Assembly: GCA_049997955.1 (NCBI GenBank) | Contig: JAEBDY010000009.1 | Location: forward strand, 372,001-436,000 | Source: Umezawaea sp049997955 | GTDB taxonomy: Bacteria; Actinomycetota; Actinomycetes; Mycobacteriales; Pseudonocardiaceae | DNA length: 64,000 nucleotides | Direction of reading: 5' to 3' | Shown: one piece after another, positions 25,512-32,708 of the stretch | Position numbering within the stretch: the stretch's first letter is position 1 | Layout: each line of letters starts with the position of its first letter | The notes under the pieces: model-generated | Databases searched by the model: none | What the model was told of the DNA's origin: nothing | The model's input: the letters and a program-made list of their open reading frames with translations, nothing else | Program-made: the position numbers and the translations under genes

Positions 25512-26993
25512 GTGCCTCTGCTCCGCCGCGCCCGTGCGGTCGCGGTCAGCGCAGTGCTGCTCGCGAGCGGGAGCGTGGTGGCGTCCACCGCCGCGTCCGC
25601 CCAGCCCGAGCCGTCCTCGACGCCGATCGCGAGCTGCGTGCAACCGGGTCCGACGCTGCGCTACCTCGTCGTCTTCGAGGAGGGCACGAGCCAGCCGCTG
25701 GCCGAAGCGGAGATCGCGGCCGCCTGCGGCTCGTCGACCGTCTACTACCCGCAGATCTCGGTCGCCGTCGCGACCTCGCCGGACCCGTCGTTCGGGCGGC
25801 GGATGGGCGCGGACCGCGCGTACAGCGCGCAGGCCGAGGCGATCTCCAAGCAGACCGGCGCCGTGGTGCGGAAGAAGGTCGACGAGACCGAGATCGGCAA
25901 GGCGTCGCGCGGCGGGGCCGTCGACCGGACGGTCGAGCAGTGGGACATGGACCTGATCAGGGCCGCCGAGGCGCACGCGATCAACAACGGCAGCCGGGAC
26001 GTGGTCGTCGGCGTGCTGGACTCCGGCATCGACCCGAACCACCCCGACCTCGTCGAAGCGCTGGACCCCGGCCTGTCGGCCGGCTGTGCGGGCAGCGGCA
26101 AGGCCGACACCTCGGTCGCGGCGTGGTCGCCGACGACCTCGGCGCACGGCACGCACGTGGCCGGGACCATCGCCGCGGCGGACGACGGGCGCGGCACGAC
26201 CGGCGTGGCGCCGGGGGTGCGGATCGCGTCGGTGAAGGTCGTGGACGACGACGGGTACATCTACCCCGAGTACGCGGTGTGCGGGTTCATGTGGGCCGCC
26301 ACGCACGGGATGACGATCACGAACAACAGCTACTTCATCGACCCGTGGGTGTTCACCTGCCAGAACCAGGTCGGGCAGAAGGTCGTGTACGAGGCGGTGC
26401 GGCGGGCGGTCGACCACTCGTCCGACCGCGAGGTGCTGACGGTGGCCGCCGCGGGGAACGGCGGGACGGACCTGAGCAAGCCCGGCCGCGACTCGCAGAG
26501 CCCGACCAACGCCGCGGAGGACCTGAAGCCCCGTTCGGTGGACAACACGTGCCTGGTCCTGCCCTCGCAGTTGCGGTCCGTGGTGGCGGTGTCGTCCGTG
26601 GGCGCGGACAAGGTGAAGACCGGGCACAGCTCGTACGGGCTCGGCGCGGTGGACGTGACGGCGCCCGGCGGGGACCGCAGGCAGGTGCCGGAGGAGTCCG
26701 ACGACGGGTGCGTGCTGTCGACCGTGCCCGCGGGGTACGACTACTCGTGCGGGACGTCCATGGCCACGCCGCACGTGTCGGGGGTGGCGGCGCTGCTGGC
26801 GTCCGTGCACCCGGAGGCGACGGCGCCGCAGCTGAGCCGGATGCTGAACGTGCAGTCGGAGACGCTGCCCTGCCCGGCGGACTACGACCTGAACGGGACC
26901 GGGGCGCAGGACGCCTACTGCACGGGGTACTCGGAGTACAACGGCTTCTACGGGCACGGGCTGGTCGACGCGCTGTCGGCGGTCACCGAGTAG
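25512..26993 (+). CDS. Secreted subtilisin-like serine protease (S8 family)
   Basis: 493 residues. The GTG start at 25512 follows GGAGG by six bases and opens a Sec signal peptide (basic LLRRAR, hydrophobic core, ASA cleavage near residue 29). A propeptide-like region (about 45-145) contains YLVVFEEGTSQPLAEAEIA. The catalytic triad is Asp in VLDSGID (about 170), His in HGTHVAG (about 212) and Ser in GTSMATPHVSG (about 416). Paired cysteines suggest disulfides. It is transcribed away from the TIGR03936 gene and converges on the LAL regulator gene across a repeat-rich gap. Substrate specificity cannot be read. Confidence 0.94.
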   Translation: MPLLRRARAVAVSAVLLASGSVVASTAASAQPEPSSTPIASCVQPGPTLRYLVVFEEGTSQPLAEAEIAAACGSSTVYYPQISVAVATSPDPSFGRRMGADRAYSAQAEAISKQTGAVVRKKVDETEIGKASRGGAVDRTVEQWDMDLIRAAEAHAINNGSRDVVVGVLDSGIDPNHPDLVEALDPGLSAGCAGSGKADTSVAAWSPTTSAHGTHVAGTIAAADDGRGTTGVAPGVRIASVKVVDDDGYIYPEYAVCGFMWAATHGMTITNNSYFIDPWVFTCQNQVGQKVVYEAVRRAVDHSSDREVLTVAAAGNGGTDLSKPGRDSQSPTNAAEDLKPRSVDNTCLVLPSQLRSVVAVSSVGADKVKTGHSSYGLGAVDVTAPGGDRRQVPEESDDGCVLSTVPAGYDYSCGTSMATPHVSGVAALLASVHPEATAPQLSRMLNVQSETLPCPADYDLNGTGAQDAYCTGYSEYNGFYGHGLVDALSAVTE

Positions 26994-27029
26994 CTCCGGC
27001 GGCAGCGCCGGGCGGGGGTCGCCCGTGGT

Positions 27030-27266
27030 GCAGGGCCCCCCGACGCACACGCTACGGGTGGGGTACGACAGTTTTCGATGGTTCGCGTCGCCGCTGCTCA
27101 GGGCGGCTGAGCCGTTCGCCGTGCGGCGGCCCAAGGGTTGAATCAAGCCGTGGATGGTCGGCACTGCCCAGGTGCGGCCGAGCCGTTTGCCGTACGGCGA
27201 GCCAGAGGTCCCCGATCGAGCAGGGCCCCCGATTCAAACGCTACTGCGGGGGTACGACAGTTTTCG
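27030..27266. repeat. Nested repeat cluster A-B-B'-A' between the protease and LAL genes
   Basis: Copy A (27030-27077) and A' (27220-27266) are about 47 bases each and share GCAGGGCCCCC, CGCTAC and GGGGTACGACAGTTTTCG. Between them B (27104-27129) and B' (27175-27200), about 26 bases, share GAGCCGTTCGCCGTGCGGCG with few mismatches and can form small hairpins. All copies are in the same orientation. No gene is supported in 26994-27323. The cluster looks like the remains of small mobile or duplicated elements. Confidence 0.7.
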
Positions 27267-27290
27267 GCGGTCGACCCTTGTGACCTGCGA

Positions 27291-27304
27291 TGGGAGCGCT
27301 CCCA
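27291..27304. promoter_or_regulatory. Orphan CebR-box palindrome
   Basis: TGGGAGCGCTCCCA is a perfect 14-base palindrome identical to the binding site known for CebR, the cellobiose-sensing LacI-family repressor of Streptomyces. It stands between two convergent genes and precedes no start codon of a real gene in either direction. It has no T tract in the correct position for a terminator. It may mark a deleted glycosidase gene or an isolated binding site. Confidence 0.7.
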
Positions 27305-27323
27305 AGAGTCAAAAAAATGGCGG

Positions 27324-30134
27324 CTAGACCTGGGGTGGTGTTCGGTGCTGGCTGAGGGCCTCGGCCAGGTCGGTGCGGCCGGTGATGCCGAGTTTGCGGT
27401 AGGCGCCCGAGAGGTGGAGTTCGACGGTGCGGCGGGTGAGGAAGAGGGCCTCGGCGATCTGGCGGTTGGTCAGGCCCTGGGCCGCCATGCCCGCGACGCG
27501 GGTCTCCTGCTTGGTGAGGCCGTGGACCGTGCCCTCGGCGGTCACGGGTTCGCAGGCGCGGAGTTCGTCGCCCGCGAGGCGGATGAGGGGTTGGGATTCG
27601 CACTTCGCGCTGAGCTCCACGGCCCGGCGGAGGTGCGGGATGGCGCGTTCGGGCTGGCCGCGCCTGCGGAGGTGGGCGCCCAGTTCGAAGAACGCCTCGG
27701 CGAGCTGGAGCTTGCCGGTGGACTCCGCCAGGAACTCGGTGGCCTTGAGCAGGGCCTTCGTGGCTCCCTCCTCGTCGTCGGAGCTCAGGCCGATGGACAG
27801 CAGCGCCGTGCCCAGGGACCTGGGGGTGCCCCAGTGCCTGGCCATCTCGTGGTCTTCCTTGGCCAGGGTGGCGGCGGGTTCGCGCTGGCCGAGGGCCAGG
27901 TAGGCGCGGACGGCCAGCGCGCGCCACGGGATGACGGCGGGGCTGTCGACGGCTGAGGCCTCCAGCCTGCGGCCGCATTCGAGCAGGTCGGCCAGTGCGC
28001 CGTCGTTGTCACCGGTGGCGAGCTTGAGCTTGCCGCGGGAGTAGAGCACCAGGTTGTGCTGGAACAGCTCGGGCAGCTCACCGGTGAAGCCGCTGCGGAC
28101 GAGCATGTCGTGGGCCTCGTCGGCGCGGCCCAGGTCGACCAGCACCTCGGTGAGGCGGGCGGCGCAGAGGATGGCCATGGGGCAGTCCCGCACGGCGCCC
28201 AACTCCTCGAAGAGGCGCATCTGCCACTTGAGGAACGTCTTGGCCTTGATCAGCTCACCGGACGCGAGGAAGTCCATGCCGTGCGCCAACGAGACGACGG
28301 TGCCCTTGCGCAGGTGGAAGTCGTGGGGTTCGGAGGTGCTGCCGATCATGCGGCGGAACTTCTCCGACAGCTCGGGCGCGTCGACCAGGAAGCAGGTCGA
28401 CAGGGTGAAGACGAACGGCTGGGCGAACACGTCGGTGCGCTCGCCCGCGAGGGCCTCGTCGGCGTAGCGGACGGCTTCCAGCGCCGAGTCGCCGCGCAGG
28501 GCGTGGCCGAGCGACATGATCACCGAGTGCAGCTGGCGCAGCCGGGGGTCGTCCGGTCGGTCGGTCTCCAGCTCGTCGGTGAACAGGCTGGCCCGCAGCG
28601 CCAGCCCGAGGTCGTTGCCCGCCGCGGCGAGGTAGCAGATCGCGCGCAGCTCCCAGGACTCGTCCTTCTCCTGGGAACTGAGCCTGGAGTTGACCTGGAG
28701 GCCGATCGAGAGCGCGAGGCGGGCCTCGTGGGCGGTGCACGCGCGCAGCAGCATCGTCGCGGCCTGGCCGACCGCGGAGCGCACGTCGTCGGCGTGCGCG
28801 AGCGCCTCGCGCAGCCGCCGCATGGCCTTGGCCGAGTCGTCGAGGAACTCGACGTGGACGAGTTCGAGCTGCACGGCGAGGCGCTCGTCGGGGGTGAGCG
28901 GTTCGTCCAGCACGCGTTCGAGGAGGGCGGCCGCCAGGTCGAGCTTGCCGTTGTGGGCCGCGTCGCGGGCGGCGCGGCGGAGCACGTCCAGACCCCACGT
29001 GACGCGGGTGCCGCGGGCCTCCAGCAGGTGGGCGGCGACCTGCACGGCAGGCGCGTCGGCGTCGGCGAGCAAGCGGGCGGCGCGGGCGTGGTCGGCGGCG
29101 CGGGTGGCGACCGGCAGGTCGTGCAGGACGGCGTTGCGGACGAACGGGTGTCGAAAGGACACCGTGTGGCTGTTGCGGAGGATTCGCAGGCGCACCAACG
29201 CGTCCATGCCGCGAAGCGCTTGGGCGTGGTCCACTCCGGACATCGCGGCGACCATGTCCACCGTGGCCTCGTCGCCCAGGACCGCCACCGCGCGCACGAG
29301 TTCGGCGCAGCCGGGCAGCGGGCGCAGGCGGACCCGGAGCTGCTCGCCGATGTCGACGGCGGCCAGGTCGCGGATCTCCGCCGGGGTGACCGCGCCGATC
29401 TCGCCGCCGAAGCGGGCGCGCAGCGCGCCGAACAGGGAGTGCAGCAGGTACGGGTTGCCCTTGGTGGTGTCGAAGCACGCGGCGGCGAGGTCGGCGTGGA
29501 TCGGGGCGGCGATGTTCGCCTTGAGGAGTTCGGTGACGCCGCGGAGGTCGAGCCCGTCCAGTACGACGGCGTCGGCGCTGCACCCGGTCAACTCCTGGAG
29601 CGACACCTCGCCCGCGGTCGGGTGGCCGGTGGTCGAGCCGAGCAGGATGAGCACGGGCTGGTCGGTCGTGCGGCGGCGGATGTAGGCCATGGACCGCATC
29701 GACCAGATGTCGGCGACGTGGATGTCGTCCACGATGATGAGGACGGGTCGCTTCTCCGCCGCCCGGCGGACCAGCTTGTAGAACGATTCGAGCGACCCGA
29801 CCCGATCCGGCCGCAGGTCGACGTCCTCGCCGTCCAGGTCGTCGGCGAGCTGGCGGATGACGCCGCCGTCGAGGTGCGTCTCCAGCCGGGCCCCGTGGCC
29901 GACGGCGACGGCGAACCCCATTCCCCTGGCGAGTTCCGCGGTGGCGTCGAGCAGGACGGACTTCCCGACGCCGAGTTCCCCGGACATCGTGACGATCGCC
30001 GAACGGCCGACGGCCACCTTCGTCAGCAGGGACCGCATGGTGCGCAACTCGGCTTCACGGCCGAGGCAGGCCGGCTGCGCCGCGGGCACGAGCACGGGTC
30101 TGCGGACCACCCACGCTGGCACGGGGGATGTCAC
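27324..30134 (-). CDS. Large ATP-binding LuxR-family (LAL) transcriptional regulator
   Basis: 936 residues. The architecture is a STAND-type AAA ATPase at the N-terminus (Walker A GELGVGKSVLLD near 55; Walker B VLIIVDDIH near 140), a long alpha-helical TPR-like middle, and a C-terminal LuxR helix-turn-helix (LTKQETRVAGMAAQGLTNRQ, then TVELHLSGAYRKLGI). LAL proteins often switch on biosynthetic or catabolic gene sets. GTG at 30134 is chosen for its GGAG ribosome site, which lies in a TCGGAGCTCCGA palindrome. The frame stays open for another 170 codons upstream but overlaps the anti-sigma gene there. No obvious target cluster is adjacent. The subtilase, the ECF pair and the membrane ferredoxin are the nearest candidates. 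Confidence 0.9.
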   Translation of the reverse strand: MTSPVPAWVVRRPVLVPAAQPACLGREAELRTMRSLLTKVAVGRSAIVTMSGELGVGKSVLLDATAELARGMGFAVAVGHGARLETHLDGGVIRQLADDLDGEDVDLRPDRVGSLESFYKLVRRAAEKRPVLIIVDDIHVADIWSMRSMAYIRRRTTDQPVLILLGSTTGHPTAGEVSLQELTGCSADAVVLDGLDLRGVTELLKANIAAPIHADLAAACFDTTKGNPYLLHSLFGALRARFGGEIGAVTPAEIRDLAAVDIGEQLRVRLRPLPGCAELVRAVAVLGDEATVDMVAAMSGVDHAQALRGMDALVRLRILRNSHTVSFRHPFVRNAVLHDLPVATRAADHARAARLLADADAPAVQVAAHLLEARGTRVTWGLDVLRRAARDAAHNGKLDLAAALLERVLDEPLTPDERLAVQLELVHVEFLDDSAKAMRRLREALAHADDVRSAVGQAATMLLRACTAHEARLALSIGLQVNSRLSSQEKDESWELRAICYLAAAGNDLGLALRASLFTDELETDRPDDPRLRQLHSVIMSLGHALRGDSALEAVRYADEALAGERTDVFAQPFVFTLSTCFLVDAPELSEKFRRMIGSTSEPHDFHLRKGTVVSLAHGMDFLASGELIKAKTFLKWQMRLFEELGAVRDCPMAILCAARLTEVLVDLGRADEAHDMLVRSGFTGELPELFQHNLVLYSRGKLKLATGDNDGALADLLECGRRLEASAVDSPAVIPWRALAVRAYLALGQREPAATLAKEDHEMARHWGTPRSLGTALLSIGLSSDDEEGATKALLKATEFLAESTGKLQLAEAFFELGAHLRRRGQPERAIPHLRRAVELSAKCESQPLIRLAGDELRACEPVTAEGTVHGLTKQETRVAGMAAQGLTNRQIAEALFLTRRTVELHLSGAYRKLGITGRTDLAEALSQHRTPPQV

Positions 30135-30146
30135 TCGGAGCTCCGA
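30135..30146. promoter_or_regulatory. Palindrome covering the LAL ribosome-binding site
   Basis: TCGGAGCTCCGA, a perfect 12-base palindrome, ends one base before the GTG start and contains the GGAG. It could mask the ribosome site as RNA or bind a regulator as DNA. Confidence 0.4.
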
Positions 30147-30233
30147 TCTGCGGCGCCTGGCAGGGTGCTCGCGAGGCCGTGGGAGCGGGGAGCACCACCG
30201 TATGGCATGTGTCCAGACCGAGCGTTCCGGTCG

Positions 30234-30286
30234 TCCTTCGGTACCGAGAGCCCGCGCCGGGGCGGACCCGAATTTCCTTCGGTACC
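30234..30286. repeat. Direct repeats upstream of the LAL gene
   Basis: TCCTTCGGTACC occurs at 30234-30245 and 30275-30286, 41 bases apart (about four helical turns), some 100-150 bases upstream of the LAL start. The inner GGTACC is itself palindromic. The spacing suits a dimeric activator or repressor. Confidence 0.5.
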
Positions 30287-30340
30287 CACCGTAGAGACGT
30301 GGCTGTCCCGTTGAGCGAGACTTGTCCCCAGGAAGTTGTA

Positions 30341-30369
30341 GGCCGATCGGCGGTACGGCGCGATCGGCC
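30341..30369 (-). terminator. Hairpin after the anti-sigma gene
   Basis: GGCCGATC (30341-30348) pairs with GATCGGCC (30362-30369) just past the anti-sigma stop at 30376. It has no T tract and is a probable weak terminator separating the ECF operon from the LAL gene. Confidence 0.4.
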
Positions 30370-30375
30370 GGTGGG

Positions 30376-30738
30376 TCAGACCCACGACAGCGACACCGAC
30401 GAGGCGCTGGAGAGGTGGTTGTCGGCCGGGAGCGCCCCGGAGACGGCCAACACCGCCACCACGGCCACGACCAGCAAGCTCGCCGCGATGAGCAGCAGCC
30501 CTCGAACCGGCAGTCCGCAGTAGCCGAACCGCCGCTTGCCCGAATTGGGTAGCGCGGTAATTTGCTGCGCGAGAATGCCGAATTGTTCGGCCTGCGTAAG
30601 AACTCTCGGAATGGTCCGAAATTCGACCAGGTCACGCTGACACCGGACACAACCGGTCAGATGGTCGTTAAACGCAAGCTCGGCGCCCTCATCGAGGACG
30701 CCGAGCACGTACGCGGCGACGTCGGAATGCGACGACAT
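30376..30738 (-). CDS. Short zinc-finger (ZAS) anti-sigma factor
   Basis: 120 residues. The motif HLTGCVRC (His, three residues, Cys, two residues, Cys) is the zinc-binding core of ZAS anti-sigma factors, preceded by the usual DVAAYVLGVLDEG helix. One transmembrane helix lies at about 79-104. Only about 17 residues remain outside, so the sensory domain normally found beyond the membrane is nearly absent. It may sense redox through the zinc site or act with a partner. It starts 15 bases after the sigma gene and surely holds that sigma factor inactive. Confidence 0.85.
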   Translation of the reverse strand: MSSHSDVAAYVLGVLDEGAELAFNDHLTGCVRCQRDLVEFRTIPRVLTQAEQFGILAQQITALPNSGKRRFGYCGLPVRGLLLIAASLLVVAVVAVLAVSGALPADNHLSSASSVSLSWV

Positions 30739-30753
30739 CGATCCGCCCCTCTG

Positions 30754-31314
30754 TCAGCTTCGCTCGCGCAGTGCGCCGCGAAGAATCTGCATGGCCTTGT
30801 ACAGGCGGGACTTCACCGTGCCCTCGGGAATCCCGAGGATGAGGGCGGCCTCTTTGATCGTCCGACCGCGCACGTACGTCTCGTAGATCACGGCCCGGTG
30901 TTCCTCACCCAGCTTGCCGATCACCTGCGTGATTACCATGAGTGAGAGGGCCTGATCCGTTTCATCCGGAGCTTCCATGCTGTCCGGCGAGGTCAACTCC
31001 ACCTCCTGCGGCCTGGCCTGGCGCGTGCGCCACCCGTCGATCACGATCCGACGGGCCACTGTCAGTAGCCATCCCCGCAACATTCGAGGATCTCGAACAA
31101 GATTTTCGGAGTTCTGCCACGCTCTGATCAACGTCTCCTGCACCACGTCTTCGGTCCATTGACGATCATGGCCCGTGAGTCCGAGGACGTGAGCGAACAA
31201 CGCTCCTCTGAACTGCCCGTAGAGCTCGGTGACCAGCTCTTCGGCTTGCCTCTTGGACGTGCCGTTCGCGACGTGCCGACGATGATCCGCCAAGGCTCCG
31301 CCCAGCGCATTCAT
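30754..31314 (-). CDS. ECF RNA polymerase sigma factor
   Basis: 186 residues. Region 2 includes HDRQWTEDVVQETLIRAWQN and the following WLLTVARRIVIDGWR (core WTEDVVQETLIRAW). Region 4 carries IPEGTVKSRLYKAM. Regions 1.1 and 3 are absent, as in ECF sigmas. The ATG at 31314 is 12 bases from GGGAGG, a rather long spacing. A later GTG (VANGTSK) is possible. The gene forms an operon with the ZAS anti-sigma factor and is divergent from the membrane ferredoxin gene, a likely target. It resembles group members paired with ZAS anti-sigmas; the signal is unknown. Confidence 0.92.
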   Translation of the reverse strand: MNALGGALADHRRHVANGTSKRQAEELVTELYGQFRGALFAHVLGLTGHDRQWTEDVVQETLIRAWQNSENLVRDPRMLRGWLLTVARRIVIDGWRTRQARPQEVELTSPDSMEAPDETDQALSLMVITQVIGKLGEEHRAVIYETYVRGRTIKEAALILGIPEGTVKSRLYKAMQILRGALRERS

Positions 31315-31651
31315 GGAGAAACCAACCTCCCGGAGTCCAAGCGGCGGATGGGGCGCCCCAGTCTGCCATTCGGCGACCGGAAGCGCACCTGCGATCTAAT
31401 TGATACAACAGGATCGTACGGCACGCTAGATGCCAATCCAAATCTCTGATAAAACTTCGGTGCAGTATCTTTCAGAAAGACCACAACGAACTTCTAGGGG
31501 GCAACGCAGGACTTCCAAGGGAGTTACGCAAGTGGACTGTGATGTAGATCACCGACAGGATAGACTACTTGATCGAACCACTCCGACGCCGGTTCGTAGT
31601 ACTTATCGGGCCGCACACTAAAACGATCTAGACCTTGTCGGGGGAAATGTT
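31315..31651. other. AT-rich divergent control region
   Basis: 337 bases without a gene between the ECF sigma start and the membrane ferredoxin start. Base composition is clearly more A/T-rich than in the surroundings, especially near 31395-31480 and 31540-31640. It contains a CRP-like site (31538-31553) and probably two promoters. I could not assign convincing -35/-10 pairs. Confidence 0.6.
31538..31553. promoter_or_regulatory. CRP/FNR-type binding site
   Basis: TGTGATGTAGATCACC matches the CRP consensus TGTGA(N6)TCACA at all but the last position and contains the symmetric arms GTGAT/ATCAC. It is centred about 106 bases upstream of the membrane ferredoxin gene. Confidence 0.65.
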
Positions 31652-32545
31652 ATGAACGCTCACATCGTGCAAACGGTTGTAGCGGCCACCTCATACGACT
31701 CGGGCGTGCGCGCGATCTCCGCGCTGTCCGCGCGGATGGCCTACGTCGCGATGTGCCTGACGCTGTGCTGGGGCGTGCTCACGGCCACCGGCTGGGTCCA
31801 CCGGCTCACGGGCAGACAGGCCCTGCGCGGTGGCCACATCGTGCTGGCGACCTTCACGCTCGCGACGGGACTGACGCACGGGCTCGCGTTCCTGCTGCTC
31901 GATTCCGGCGGACTCGGCTTCCTCCAGGTGGTCCTGCCGTTCGTGGACGGCGGCCTCGCCCGGCACGCACTGGGCATCGTCGGGCTGGAGCTGATGATCG
32001 CCGTGGCGATCACCGCGGGCCTGCACCGCTTCCTGGAAACCTCGCAGTGGGTCGACTTCCACCGCTTCTCCTACGTGGGCGTGTGGCTCGTCGCGATGCA
32101 CTCCTGGCTGGGCGCGGCGGCCAACGGCTCGGTGTCCACGCTGTGGCTGGGCGGGATCACCCTGCTCGCCCCCGCGATCACGCTGACCATCCTGCGCTTC
32201 CTGCCGCCGGAGCACCTCGCGCGCATCGGCCTGGTGGACACACCCCACGTGGTCGTGGACAACTCCCCCGCCCCCGAGGAGCCCACGCCCGTCGCGGATC
32301 CGAACAACCCGCAGTCCGCGACCGTGCGCACCGAGGTGAAGGACAAGATCGCCGTCAGCGTGGACCACCAGCGGTGCCACCACTACGGGATCTGCTCGTC
32401 CCAGGCGCCGAAGGTCTTCCGGCTGCTGGAGGACGGGCGGCTGAGGTACGCGAAGAACCCCGAGGCCTCGCAGACGCCGCTGGTCGAGGCCGCGGCGCAC
32501 GCCTGCCCGATGCGCGCCATCAAGATGAGCCGCGTCGTCGAGTGA
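31652..32545 (+). CDS. Membrane cytochrome b-like / ferredoxin fusion protein
   Basis: 297 residues. Five or six transmembrane helices (about 28-190) carry many histidines (in WVHRLTG, GGHIVL, LTHGLA, FHRFSY, AMHSW) able to bind heme, resembling the ferric-reductase-like transmembrane domain. A Pro-rich linker (about 205-230) leads to a C-terminal ferredoxin domain with CHHYGIC (about 239-245) and a CP near 284, a three-cysteine 3Fe-4S pattern. The protein could move electrons between the membrane and a soluble ferredoxin partner; the direction is not evident. It is divergent from the ECF sigma/anti-sigma pair and preceded by a CRP-like site, so redox or energy-dependent expression is plausible. 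Confidence 0.85.
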   Translation: MNAHIVQTVVAATSYDSGVRAISALSARMAYVAMCLTLCWGVLTATGWVHRLTGRQALRGGHIVLATFTLATGLTHGLAFLLLDSGGLGFLQVVLPFVDGGLARHALGIVGLELMIAVAITAGLHRFLETSQWVDFHRFSYVGVWLVAMHSWLGAAANGSVSTLWLGGITLLAPAITLTILRFLPPEHLARIGLVDTPHVVVDNSPAPEEPTPVADPNNPQSATVRTEVKDKIAVSVDHQRCHHYGICSSQAPKVFRLLEDGRLRYAKNPEASQTPLVEAAAHACPMRAIKMSRVVE

Positions 32546-32561
32546 CCCGACTTCCCGGGTC
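32544..32561 (+). terminator. Short hairpin after the membrane ferredoxin gene
   Basis: GACCCG-loop-CGGGTC forms a six-base-pair stem starting at the stop codon. No T tract follows, so this is a weak terminator candidate. Confidence 0.35.
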
Positions 32562-32708
32562 GAATCAGGGAATTGCGTTCTTGCGGTCGTTCTTTTGCGT
32601 CAGTCCACAGTGGCCCGCGGAGCCGATGCCGACAACGCGACGGCGCTTTCTTCCGCGGGTCGGCCCGTCCGTTTCGGGCAGCAGGTTTCCGGGAACGCTC
32701 CCGGTGTC

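Noticed and set aside
27291..27304. Reading the TGGGAGCGCTCCCA palindrome as a terminator
   Set aside because: There is no loop or T tract in the proper place on either strand; the A run at 27310-27317 is on the wrong side for the LAL gene.
30135..30650. N-terminal extension of the LAL regulator by about 170 codons
   Set aside because: It would overlap the anti-sigma gene on the same strand and has no conserved sequence; GTG at 30134 has a ribosome site and starts the conserved region.
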